Below are positions 38,631-51,499 of a DNA stretch of 64,000 nt, one piece after another. Positions within the stretch are counted from its first letter, which is position 1. Every line of letters begins with the position of its first letter. The position numbers were made by a program, and so were the translations under genes. Origin of the DNA: Casuarius casuarius (taxonomy: Eukaryota > Chordata > Aves > Casuariiformes > Casuariidae); NCBI GenBank assembly GCA_003342895.1, contig PTFA01000028.1, positions 6,765,069 through 6,829,068 on the forward strand. Direction: 5' to 3'. The notes under the pieces are model-generated. The model searched no databases, was not told where the DNA came from, and saw only the letters and a program-made list of their open reading frames with translations.

Positions 38631-41021
38631 CATTTTTTACTTTCACATGTTTCTTATGTCCTCTTATGCTTTCAGTTCCCTTACTTCACCTCTTCACCTC
38701 TCATACGAACTTGTTTTCTAAATGCTACATTTGTTAAGTCTTCCTCTTAATTGCATTCAGCATGAAGTACACCAGGCCTTTAAACAAAGGAACAACTTTG
38801 TCTGACCTACAGGACATGAAGGCAGATATTTTTAAAGTCAAAGAGCATCACAGAAAACAAGGCTGCATAAGAGAATGGTTCAAGTTTGCAGATCAATGTC
38901 TATAGTCACTCATTTGCATTATTTTATGCTTACCTTCAATATTTCCATGAAAGACTGTTTTAAAGCATGGAAAAGTTAACCCATTTCCATTCTAAAAGCT
39001 ATCAAAGGGAATGATGCCAAATTTTTCTTTAAAAAGTAAACATATAAATATATATATGCATGCATATCTGTTCACGCATGTTAATTTCACATAGCATATA
39101 AAATGAAGTTGTAGCCATTGACCAGAGAAAGCACATGAAAATACAATTGAATAGATAAAAATAGTTCAGTCAGTCACCTTAGAAAAGACCGTAGGGGAAT
39201 GAATAATTATGTATTCTTTGGAAACTTTTAAATGGTGTGCAGTAAATAAGGCAGGGGCTGCTAACTGAATGATAAGGATTAAAATATCAAGTAGCCGCTC
39301 AATTCCTGAGCACCACCCATCCTGTTCACTGAATGAGGCAGGAAAAAATAGTGTGAAACAATGTAATTAGAGATCATAACGCATAGGCATAAGAGAGCAG
39401 CATTAGAGGCCTTGGTAACAAATTCTGGCACTTCCTAGGAAGTTCCAGCAACTGTTCAGAATTTGCAATTTAAAACAACATCTTTTAGCATAACATGTGC
39501 TTACATACAAAAGAACTGTTACACCTGCATACAATATTGCATTATGAAGCTGTGTAACTCTACTAAGTTGAAAATGTCACATTCATTAAGAACAAAATGT
39601 AACTGCAATTTAGAACCCATGTACTTCCCTTTGTATCATTTTTCTTTAGGTATTTATAATGCCATTGTGTTCCATTTCTAGCATAAAACTTTACTTGTAA
39701 TTCTAGGCACAGTCACACTGTAATGGACAACAATTGTGGAAAAACTGCCAGAATGTATGAACAAGAATCATACTTGGTTTTGCATCTAATTTAACAGTAC
39801 TCCAAATTAACACATACTCTAAATTTGTTTCTTATGATTTAGATCTTTAGCAAAATCCAAGGGCTTGGTGGTTTAGTTTATCATTATAACTGCACAGCAG
39901 ATGACAGACACTGCCTTTTGTGGCCACTTAGTCGCATGAGTCTCTTGGCCCACTCTCATGCATGCCACCCCTGAAGCACTGCTTTTGGTTCTCAGCAAGT
40001 TTCCTTAAGAAAGGATTCACTCTAACTACTTGCAAGTAAAGATGCAAGGACTGCCAAAGTACCAGGTAAAAAAAAAAGAAACAAAACCTCGAGCATGCAG
40101 TTTACATAGGCAGACAAACAAACCCTGCAAATAACGTTCTTATGAACCTGGATTTTAAAATGCCATTGACAGCACACATTTAAACAAACAGAGAAATGAA
40201 ATGAATATGCGTCCTTTCTGGATGATAACTATCTCCTCATTTTTCCAATATACCACAGGACTGTCATTAAAATGCCAGGTCCCTTCTTCCATGCTTCCCC
40301 AGCTTGAGCATCTCCAACACAAAATAATTCCTAGTAAACTGAAATCTGTTTTTCTGTTTCACATCAGGCTTAGTTTTTACAGCTCTTAAGTGATTTTTCA
40401 TGTCACTTAGGCCTCGCCTACCCCAAAGATTTTTGGGCAACCTAAAAAAATTTATCACATTATCAGCTGTGTCAGTGTAAGCATTTTTACTCCAGACAAG
40501 ATTCGCCAGTACTATACCTACTTTACATACAGTGGTACAGCAGAGCTCCACAGCAGAGTCTATACAGAGTAGGTAGAAGTGGTGGAAACACACTCTACGT
40601 GGGGCTAGGTTATAGCTTAGGTGGGGGAAAAAATAATTATTTAGGAGGTGCATAAAAACACCCATATCATTCACAAGTTGAAAGGCCCAATTTTTACTCA
40701 GTTGCTCTCAGCTGTTTTACTCACAGCTGCAGAAAAGAGAAAAGCACTGAACAACACCACACTGCAAATCACTCCGTTCTTCAGGCTTGCAACTCTTAGG
40801 GTTCAGCTCTCAGCTACCTTGCGAGTGACCTAAACTACCTTAGCATTCTTAGGCAGTACATCGTTTCTTTTCTGAAAGGCTCAATACACCAGACACCAAA
40901 ATGCCAGGTGTCCTAGTTCTGCTGTACAGCATCCACACAAGCCTGTGGACAGCTGACAGTAGAACTTGGTGGTATCAAGATCTTCAGGTCAAGTACTTAT
41001 CAGGCAAGACCCTAAAATATT

Positions 41022-41156
41022 NNNNNNNNNNNNNNNNNNNNNNNNNNNNNNNNNNNNNNNNNNNNNNNNNNNNNNNNNNNNNNNNNNNNNNNNNNNNNNN
41101 NNNNNNNNNNNNNNNNNNNNNNNNNNNNNNNNNNNNNNNNNNNNNNNNNNNNNNNN
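41022..41156. other. Assembly gap (135 Ns)
   Basis: A run of N directly abutting a 9-nt tandem array. Array collapse is the probable cause of the gap, so true length here is unknown. Open frames crossing it are meaningless. Confidence 0.98.
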
Positions 41157-41265
41157 AAATATAAAAAATATAAAAAATATAAAAAATATAAAAAATATAA
41201 AAAATATAAAAAATATAAAAAATATAAAAAATATAAAAAATATAAAAAATAATATAAAAAAATAA
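41157..41265 (+). repeat. Tandem array of the 9-mer ATAAAAAAT
   Basis: About eleven to twelve head-to-tail copies of ataaaaaat, nearly perfect until the last copy, lie against the right edge of the gap. The 9-nt period gives repeated Asn-Ile-Lys in one frame, which is not protein evidence. Confidence 0.95.
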
Positions 41266-44200
41266 TCCTTCACAAGCACTCTGTATGGTTCTCAGGGACC
41301 AGCTCTGCCCCAGACGACAACCCTACGCTCTTTTGCTCTTGCCCTGTGTGGAATCCTCCCTCTGGCCAGTTTGGCTGGTTTTAGGCTCGGCTGTTTGATT
41401 CCACAGCAATCACACAAAGCAAACTTAAGAACCAGAGACTCTTGCCCTTGAGGCCCTTTGCTTCTCAAAACTGTGGTGTGAAAACAAAATAAGCTTTGTC
41501 TCAGGTTAAGAGATCTGTGAAAGTCTGTGCCAGATTGCTACGATGATACAACAAGACACCTGATTTAACAGCAGCAATCATTGATCACTTCACATATCAT
41601 GCTCTGTGCTTTTTACCATCAATAATATGATTTTACAACCACAGATGCTTTTTGATTATTTCAGCTATTATTATTACTACTACAAATCCAGAATTTGATT
41701 CTTTCTCTGGTCCTACACATCTGTATGACATTTCAATGCGGACAAGTTTAATAAACATGGCAAGGTGTAGATACCCAGTCTTACAAAAAACACTAACTGA
41801 ATAAAACATTAATTCTATTATTTAAACTCTGCTTCCAGTTAGGGAAGTAAAGACTTTGACCTACAACAAAGTTTAAATAAAAAGGTTTACATAACAGTGG
41901 TGACTTATAAAACACCAACTTCATTTAGTTTCTTTTACGTATGACTAGTAAGTTACAGAAAATTCAAAATACTAGATTTCCTCCCCTATACAGGGGGGAA
42001 GAAAAGATGCAATTAACTTATTGCCTGTTGCTGGGTTCAGTTTTTGAGAACCAATAAAAAGCTGGTACATTCATAAGTTGCTAAAGATGTAGCTAATGTT
42101 GTCAATTGAGGTAGCTTTCAAAACCATAGCAGCAGTTTGCTCCTTCTTCTAACAACAGTTGCAAGATTCTCAAATATTTGGACATCTTATCTTAGAGAGT
42201 TTTCAGTTGCCAGTGAAATACTCTGAAAAACAAACTTTTAAGAAAATTTCAGTAATGCATTCTTCAGCAGGTGAAAGCTTATATGTAGTAAGATTAATAC
42301 TGGGGGGTTTTTTTCCACTGTTGCTCTACCCATTCCTCATAGGCCATGAGCATTTGAAGGCTTTCTGATAATATGTGTTAGGTCTTAATACACTGCATTA
42401 ATAACAGTGTGGGGGCAGAAGGAAATCAGCCATGGCACACAATTTGCCTTCTTATCATATCCACTGACAGCAAGAGTTAGTACTTTGAGGGATGAATATG
42501 GAGGCTTGCATTCCAATCTGGGAATGGGGGGGGCNGGAATCGGGGAGAGTAATATAACACAGGATCGCTTTGATCTATCTGGGAAAACCGTTCCACTGTG
42601 CAAGAGCTTTTTATGAGCTAATCTTGACCTCTCTGTAAGATTAATATATCAAGCCATTACATTAATCTATTCAAAATATTTCCTAAGTGAGACAAAGGGT
42701 GGTTTTGCTTTTTATTTGATTGCTTACAGGTTTACCACCATTGTGTTCTTCAAAATTGCAGAAGACATTTTCAAGGGGTTCAGTATGGACATAAATGAGT
42801 CACATCAGGTGCTCAGAGTGTTAGTGTCCCTTTACTACCATTAAAGGTCTCTCCCCTGCTGTAATTTTGGCTCCATCGAAGCTATCCTTTGCTCTTACAG
42901 TAACTTATAATGTTTCCTGGTTCCAAGAATGGTAAGTTTCTTTGTCTCAGAAATGGTTTTCCATTAACACTAGTTGAATTTTAAGCGTGACCATTGACTT
43001 TATATTACAGTTCAAGGCAGGATTAATCAATTTTCAAAAAGGAGGTGAAAGATGTTCAGCTCTCTTTGTAAATCAAGACTTCCTCACTCAGATCTGGCCC
43101 CTTACGGAACAATGATAACTGTAAATTTGTTCTCAATTCGAGATGGCCCAAGCTAGCTCATCTGCTGAACTGTCTTTCTCAGCAACTTTGGTCTGATCTG
43201 ACTGGTCTAAGATGCAATTCTGTAATTACTTTTCTTAAGAAAACTAATCTGTACCAATGCCTTCATCACTGGTAACACAAGTCCCAGTTAAGATCACCAT
43301 CATTCCCCTTTTTGCACTAGCTGCCAAGCAGCAAAGCATTATTCATACTTCATGGTAAAGCCTGGCTTTCCTATTCTTTCTAGTCATACAGATGCAGCCA
43401 CCAGTTTTCCCAAGGTTTTTTTGCTTAGTGTGTACCCACATCAAGTAAATCAAAAGCCATCTCTTCACAAGCATTTTCATGAATTAAAATTGCCACTTCT
43501 GCATTTGCAAGCTTTGGAAGGTAGTTAATACTATTCAGGAAGCAAAACTCCACGCACAGCTCTTCATCATCACCTACAGATGGTTCCAACAACTTTCTGT
43601 ACAGTCCTTGGCAAAGGATGCAAGGCCGCTTTTTAGTATTTTAAATATGCACTTCAGTGTACAAAGATATTATTGGACATATTAACTCTCCCCCCCAACA
43701 CTAAAAAACCCACACAAATAACAAACTCAAGTAACAAATCAGCAACACCTACTGCAGATTTTAACAGGAGATACATTATGAAATTAAAGAGCCACTTACA
43801 CTCAGATTTAACCAGAAAAGGTCACATTTTGTGTACGTTGATATTCTGCATTTCACACAATTCATTTTTGTCTCCTCAATTAACTTGCATGCTTTTGTTA
43901 CAGGCACTGCTGACTGCCTCTTTCAAAATAGAAACATATCTATGGATCCACTCTAGAAGTAGTGAAATGTGATGTAAAAGGAATACCCAAAAGCCTACTT
44001 AAAGCTAGGCATTATCAATTTAGATGCAAATTAACTGGATTGACAAGACTGCCTAACAGCGTAAGTATATAAAGTAAAACATACAAAAAAAGAAATCAGT
44101 CTCTCTATCCTGTGCAATATGGAACCAATTTAAACAATCTATATGCATTTTCCTACAGATGAACTAGATACTATGGCAACATTAAGATTTATAATAGACT

Positions 44201-44939
44201 AGAATGAATGAGTAAACAGCACTTAGATTTGTTTCACTTTGCCACCCATTCTTCTACACACTCTCTTAGCCCTAGAAAACACTGATCCCCACGGAACAAC
44301 ATGAAATATTTCAGAATGATCCCACGGGTATTGTCTGAAGATCTTCCAGTGACAGGGTCTGCAATAAGATTTAGCAACCAAAAGAATTCACTCATTAAGA
44401 ATGATATTATTTAAGATACACCATTCAGATAATGCTCTAATCATTAAAATTTTGAACTAAATTAATAGAAATTAAAGAGAAGAACAGCTCCTACACCAGA
44501 ATGTATAGGCTTTAACTAGTGTTTTTAAGTAGAGAAAGTAGAAAAATGGTCCAGACACAGTAGCAAGAACCTAGATTAATGTCTAAGAGTCAGATATTCT
44601 CTGAAAAGGTAGTATACGGCACAAGTCAGTCACTAGAAGATGTTTTGAGTACAATCTCTTTATTTTCCTTGGAAAGAGAAACAGACTTGGCCAGAAAACA
44701 AAACAAAACAGGAGAACTACAAATACTCATACTCCATATTCCTTCACAGCAGTGTTTAGCAGGTTCACAAGTGGGCACCAAAACACATCCTTCATGGGAA
44801 TAAAATTTATCACATAGAATATAAATGAGGAGGAGAAAAGCCAAATTTTTAAAAAAGCAGTCTTACTGGTATGTCTAATTTACACCACCTAAATTCATAA
44901 ATATTCAATGGTTCAGGGACATAAAAATGCAATTATCAA

Positions 44940-44966
44940 AAAAAAAAAACAAAACAAAACAAAAAC
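44940..44966. repeat. A-rich (CAAAA)n tract
   Basis: A short low-complexity run of A with regularly spaced C (aaacaaaacaaaacaaaaa). Confidence 0.8.
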
Positions 44967-45894
44967 CACTTTGCATCAGTAACCCGTCGAGAAATGAGAG
45001 AAATGAGAAATGGTAATGCAGTTAAGAATTATGCAGACCATCCTTACTAACATTATACAGTGGGACTACATCTCAAGTTCTCAGCTGAAAGCAGCAGTCA
45101 CAAAACACACAAACTCTGCTTCCTAACACCACTAATGCAATGTGGCTTACTCAGAGAGTAGTTACTGCTATTAATAAAAGGTGAAAGCCTCCTTTAATGA
45201 GAAGCTCAAACCCTTCTGAAAGGGAGTAATTTGATACTTGCCGACATTAATGCAATAAATCTTAGTATGCATTCATTTTATAGTGGTTTGATCTTTAATT
45301 CTTTCAAGTACTTCACAGTAAAATAAAGTAGAAAAATATTACTTTACATTTTGTTTGTTGCCTACCATGTTGCATTCTGTACTTTCTTAGTCTGACTAAA
45401 TCAATAAATAACCATGTTTCTTTAAACAAAAAGTGAGAAAATTCTGATTGAATTTTCCACTTCAAAGTACACAAAATCATTTCATCCAATCTAGTGTTAG
45501 AAAATCCACACTCCATTTTGACCTGCTGTTGCACAATCTATTTTACCCATTGGCAAAGCACCACATCACCACAGGACTAGCAGAGAAAACACACTGAATG
45601 CAAAGTGCTTGAAACACCAGTACGATACAGAGTCCATCTACCAAGCTTACACAAATATTCCCATCTCTATACTTTAAGAGTGCTACCATATATTAAGGGG
45701 GAAGCAGGGGGAGAAATCACACAAGACATTAAACACCAGCTGCTGGTGCAACTGTTCAGCTGAACAAATATAAACACCACCACTATTTAGCACATTTTAG
45801 ATTTGAAAAATCCTGAATCCACTTTGAGTAAAGCCAAGGGCCTCCCCAGGTTCCTTCACCAGAGAGCAGAGCAGTGACTTTCATACAGGCATAC

Positions 45895-45914
45895 CTTCAC
45901 AGACATTTGACTAC
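45895..45914 (-). CDS. Candidate 20-nt microexon upstream of KELSLPRRGS
   Basis: A candidate microexon. On the minus strand a long pyrimidine run (tttttctttcctttcttttaaag) precedes it and GTGAAG|gtatgcctg follows. Entered in phase 1 (first two bases complete a codon), it reads S-SQMSVK and ends in phase 0, exactly the phase needed to enter the KELSLPRRGS exon. It also accepts the open frame that leaves the 75-nt exon at 56759-56833. The other two frames contain stops (TAG, TGA). Twenty bases carry little evidence by themselves, so the call rests on the splice sites and phase. It could be a cryptic exon. Confidence 0.4.
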
Positions 45915-47090
45915 CTTTAAAAGAAAGGAAAGAAAAAAGCAACGCAAAGCGGCATGCAGCAGCTGGTTTCAGCACTAGTACGATACTACTTGACAACACA
46001 GTTACTGGAGAGCATTATGCCTACAAGAACCTAATTGCCTTACTTTTCCCAGCTTCAGATCATGGTGGCTGACAAAGTTTTGTATTATAAAATGAATATA
46101 TTCAGCAGCTGCTCCTAAACTGCTATCCAAGTCAGTAAGAAGAAGATAAAATGATTAAACCGGTCTTCAGCATGGAAGAAACTTGCTTGCATTTAGGCTT
46201 TGACTGCAACAGTTTTCATCAGGCCTTTTGCACTGGATGGAAAGAGCTAAGATAAAAGTCCACAAACGTGTTTATTCTTTTTCCCAGGACTGACTACTAG
46301 CAAAATGCCAGCCCTGCTCTGTCTTGACACATTCACAAACATCAGCTTGCACAGACCATGTATGCTGACAGGGAAGAGTACACTGGAATCAAGTTTTAAG
46401 CTGTGCTGACCTGAGTCACAAGAGTCTTGTCCAGGGTGGCCTCACCTCTAAGAGCCACAGAGCTGAGGCCTGCAGCTACTCTTAGCACGCAGTGGTAGCG
46501 TGATGTTCCTGGGCAGGCCAGGAACAACATAATCCACTCTTCCCCCAAATCTACCTGGAGCAGCAGTAGCAAAACTCTTCCTTTTTGGCTTTCAACAGAC
46601 ATCTCTCTTTTTTAGAAAAAGGCTAGTTTGTATTTGCTCTGTTAATGATTCCACATCTCCTGCCCCTCATGCAATTAAAAGTCTCAAAAACAGAGATTTT
46701 GCTTGATGCTGACATTTTAGTCAGTATTTACAAATTCAAATTTGATCAGTTCGTCTGACCCCCAGCTTACTGGTAATATACTCCAGCGATGTGGAAGAAA
46801 GATTCAAATTCCAGGGCAAGGTCAAACTGGAAAATTAAGACTGGCTGGAGAACAGCTAGATAAATATTAACCCTATTTGTGAGACTAATCCAGGCAAAAC
46901 GAATGCTTAATTTTTTCAGACAAATCCCACTTCAGAACTGCAGTTGGATGGTTCCCCCAACAAGCTGAAATTCAGTCCTACCGGGCTTTTAACACCCTGA
47001 AAAATCTGAACAGCGACACTAGTTTCCGCCACTCCCAAACGAGAGCCCAGTCAAGTCTCTGCAGCCACCTTCTCACAGTCTTTCACGCTA

Positions 47091-47120
47091 CTATGAACTC
47101 AGCCATTGCTGAGTTCATAG
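47091..47120. repeat. Perfect inverted repeat, 12-bp arms, 6-nt loop
   Basis: ctatgaactcag (47091-47102) and its exact reverse complement ctgagttcatag (47109-47120) flank ccattg. In RNA from either strand this would form a 12-bp hairpin. No T run follows, and nothing else indicates a defined RNA gene. Confidence 0.95.
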
Positions 47121-50100
47121 GCTTTCTCATCACACACCTCTTTCCCACCCCTTCTCCTGTTTATTTGCTGTTCTTGCTGCTGCACTACTAAGAAAGGCTA
47201 TTGACACTGCTCTTCCTATAGGGTGGGCAGGAGATGACAACCTCCCTACCAGCTGCTCCAGGAACCTCCAATTATTAGTCAATGCTTCAAAGCAAGAAAA
47301 ATCAATTTCCAAAGACAATATGGCAAAAATTGTTTTTACTGATACTACACTGCTCTCTCTGCTGCTTTTACCCAAGTCTCTCTCATTAGTTGTAATTTCA
47401 ATTTTGAGCATCCACAGCAGGGCAGGTAAGATGGAGAAGGGTGATTTTTCTTCTGGGATTTGAATGCACTTTACAAGTATTCCTTCCTTATCAGAAAGGG
47501 ATCAAAACACAAACATTAGTCGTCTTCCATTTTTGTTTTCATCCAAAAGGTCTCAAAACATGTGCCACGTCTACAGAAGATCACCTTCAGGCACAACCCC
47601 AGCTTCACTGAAAAGAGGGAGGGGGGAAAAAAANGAAATATATTGACACGATGCAAATTATCAGATCGCTGTTGGAACACTGCATAAGAATTTGTGAACT
47701 CTTGCACAAAGTAAGTCACTGTTTCAGTCTGGGTGAGGTTTTCAACTAAAATAACAGCAGACAGACAATTCTTCTTACCTCTAGAAAGCAAAAACGTAAC
47801 AGGGATAAATCCTTTTCTACAATTTATATCATTACTTGATCTCTCCGTATCTGCTAGCAATAAAGTCAGGTATACTTTATAGTTTTTGTTTGGACTACTA
47901 ACATTCTAGGCAAATTGAGATTAGGATCCAGGTAATCTTTTGGTTTATTGCCATTTTATAGCCAATTTCATCCCCTTCCTTGTCCAATATGGCAAACAGA
48001 TTGTTCCAAGTCAAACTACAATAAATCACATCAGCAACTGTATTAAGTTTGTGCAAGCATTACATTTTTTAACTTCTCTTTTACCTTTGACTGATAATCC
48101 TATTTATATTGCTTTAATAAGGTCTAACAGGATAAATGAAGGTTATTTGAATTTACACTTCAATCTAGTATGTGGGGCTNCAAGTTTATCTGTCCTGAAA
48201 TATCAAATAATTAATAGAAAGGACTTTCTAAAGGCACAAAAATTTCCTGTGAAACTGGTAGAACTGTCCATCTCAAAGACCCTCAAAACAAACAAACAAA
48301 AAACAAAACAAACAAGCAAAAGCTTTAACAGCAGGCCAAACAGGCACAAATGCCTTCAGACAGGACAAAGCCTTCAGCTGTGCATCTATTTATTAACAGG
48401 AAAGAAAACCTAAAGAGAGTTCCTATACTGATTTACGAGTCAACCTGGTAGCTTAACTCCAGCAGCTTTCACCATTCCTGCAGTCAGGTCAGCAAGACCA
48501 AGATATCTGAGTAAAGAAAAGCACTGGTGTATTTTAGATAGTTACTTTCATTAGAAAATATAAATACACACAGAATAAAATCACCCTTCCAGGGAGAAAA
48601 CAGCTGTCTTGAGGATGATACAAATCTTACCTCAGTGTGCTTGAGGTAACTCCCAACACTGTCTTTTTCTTTTTTTCCAGTCTGTGGTAACCATTTCAAA
48701 TTCTAACCACAATTCAGTCCCAATCCCCNCCTTTCTCTGCGTGCATACTGTGCAGACAAGCCATACTTCCAAGAAGACATATACCCACTAATTTAACCTT
48801 AAGACTTTAACTTTACATTTCTTCAATAATCTTTTACATACATAGTGGCATTTATTTTAGGCAAATGATTTCTAATACTATTTCTACCACTATCTATCTC
48901 TATTTTTAATCAACTGGGAGGTATGCAAGCACCACTGGGATGGAGGCCACACATTCTAAGTAACAGCTGCAGGTTTCTAATTATAACTTGGTATTACCTT
49001 CCATAAAATCAAAGTTTTAGTAGGAGAAAAGGGAGTTCTGTACATTCATTTTGTTCCTGTTTTGGAGAAGGTGTCTTACTTGTTCAGGAGACCTTTCATA
49101 AGAAAGTCAACCTTAACCTGCCAAAGAGGATCCACAATATCTGACGGCAAACCATCTTTTGCTTCTATTTATACATCTGCCAACTTTCCTAACCTCAGGT
49201 AAACATAACCCTCTAGCAGTCAACTGGCCATCAAATCAAACTACCATCAGCTGTTACTAGAGAGGAGCATTAAAGAACAGTACTACTTTCTTTGCACTCC
49301 CCTGCACACCAGATGAATTATTTTCTAAATGAGTGGATCACATGATGAACAAGTTATTGTAATACCCTGTTCTCAGACTAGCCTCTTCAATTTGTGTCCA
49401 ATTTGCTGCAAAAAGCAGTAAAATTCTACAAACACATGCGGGTTTACAACTTAACATAAGATACATCTTAGCAAGATACACAAAGTCATGTGACCTAGCT
49501 AGCCATTTATTATTGAAAGCTCTAAGTATAATTGGCATAGCTATTTTTACTGAAGCTTCCCACCTATTTAAGACCTTCAGTCTAGGCTTAGCCACAGGAG
49601 ACAGTTCTTAACAGCAAACTATTCTTTACAGTTTGAAAAGTCAGCAGTCACTGAGATAGGCAGAGAAGAAAACAGAGTCCTGGAGAATTTTTATTAGCTT
49701 AGGAAGTGGAATATGTGCAATAGTGACTACTGTAAGTTCAGGACTGACTTCATAAGCAAGAAAGTCAGGTTTGGGGGTTTTTTTGTAACTGTTCATTCAT
49801 AGATGCTACAGAAAATGTTCAGTATTGGTTTAGGAAAGATTACTGTGCTCCATAACTAATTGATAAACTACTCACATCAGAATGAGTAAAAAACCAAACT
49901 CAATCGCTGCTGGAATGCCCTCTCTCCAGTCAGCTTGAAGGTTTTCATCTGATTCATTCTATTATCAGTGTTTTTTCCAGACTAATAAAATTCAAGGCAA
50001 TCTTCATAACTGTTACCGACAAGTGTTCCCAATTTATATTGACAGCTCATCCGGAATAAAGCTTTATACTTATTATGTACTGAAACACCACAAGAGTTTG

Positions 50101-50606
50101 AAAACAGACTGAATGCTATCCCTTATACTGTCTTCTCAACCTCCATGTCCCCAGATCAAATTTATTTTATTTCACAGTTGCCATTCCCAGCTTTATAAAT
50201 GAGTGTTTTATTTTATCTTTCCAATTATTATTCCTGCAACACTTTCTTTACCATTGTCTACCTGTGTTCACTTTTGTTATCCACAAAGTTGTTCCAGGAA
50301 ACAAATTACCCAGCAACCCTTTAAACCAAACTTCTATTTCAGGGAACCAGCCAATTATAAAATACGTCCAGCAAAATGTATGCAGACACTACACCTATAG
50401 TGTATTTTATGCACATCTGAGAACAAACCCTGTGCTTGAGGTCAAAGTGGACTAGCTAGGCTCTACAATGTTAGAAGTTTCAGCATCTTCTATATTGCCT
50501 ATGCTGCACATCAACTAGAAGGTGCTATGGTGAAAAAGCTACTTCAGAGCTTTGTGTCATCACAGAACAAGCAGAGGCTAATATGCAGCAAGGATACACT
50601 GCATAT

Positions 50607-51160
50607 TCTATTCTATGATCACAGAATAACTCAGGCTGGAAGGGACCTCTGCAGGTCATCTGGTCAAATTCCTTGCTGAAAGTGGACCCAACTTCAGAGT
50701 GAAATCAGGTTGCTCAGGGCCTTGCGCAGACAAGTTTTGGATACCTCCAAGGCTGGTGTTTCCACAGCCCCTCTGTGCAACCTGTTCTAGTGCTTAAACA
50801 CCCTCACTGAGAAAAATTTCCTCCATCTACCTACTTAGACTTTTCCTTCTAGCAACCTCTGAGCGTTTCATCTGTTTGCAGTGCACCTCCAACAGTGACT
50901 CAAGTCCATCCATGAGGATAGTGGAAGACAACAGCTAAATCCCATCTTTGCCTTCTCTTCTCAATGCTAAACAAACCTAGCTCCCTCAGTCTTCCCCCAC
51001 ACATCATGCACTTCAGTCTTTCTTGTATGGCAACCCAAACCTGGATGCAGTATTTCATGTGTCTCTTAAGTGCCAAATAGAGGGGAATAATCATCTCCCT
51101 CAACCCGCTGGCTGTGCACTTTGTGATTTTATCTGTCTTCAGCACACTCTGTGCTTACAC
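50607..51160 (-). mobile_element. Older CR1 LINE 3' fragment, antisense
   Basis: The plus strand opens with attctatgatcacagaata, then shows CR1 3' landmarks in order: ctggaagggacctctgcagg, tcaggttgctcagggcc, ccacagcccctctgtgcaacc, gccttctcttctcaatgctaaac, aacctggatgcagtatttca and ctccctcaacccgctggctg. That is about 550 nt of the CR1 3' region, on the minus strand. It is clearly more diverged than the copy at 38400, with no long open frame left. Confidence 0.85.
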
Positions 51161-51499
51161 CAGCAAATATATAAAGGTCATGTTCATGCCCTCAGCAGCT
51201 GCTTAGCGCTAGTTATGTAAGCATACTAAATGTTCCTGCCACTGCCTGTTGCTGCTCATTCTGCTGTCAAATGGCCACTCTCATTCCAAAACATGAGATC
51301 AGGCAAATCAATAATGAATGGATGAAGCAAGTACTACTTCCAAACCTGAAGAAAANGCAAAGTAGTCTCTCTCAAGAGATTTTTATCACTTCCTCTTTCA
51401 GATGTAGATATTGGTCTCAAATACTCTCCAGCTTGATCCAAACTTTTGGACAAAGGAAAAGACTGCAGACATGAAGATTCATAGATGGGACTACCATAG

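Noticed and set aside
38424..38750. 108-codon plus-strand ORF starting in the CR1 fragment
   Set aside because: It begins inside the antisense CR1 3' end and runs into plain intron; not a gene.
40901..41279. ORFs running through the N gap with Asn-Ile-Lys or Phe-Ile repeats
   Set aside because: Made of gap characters and the 9-nt satellite; no coding meaning.
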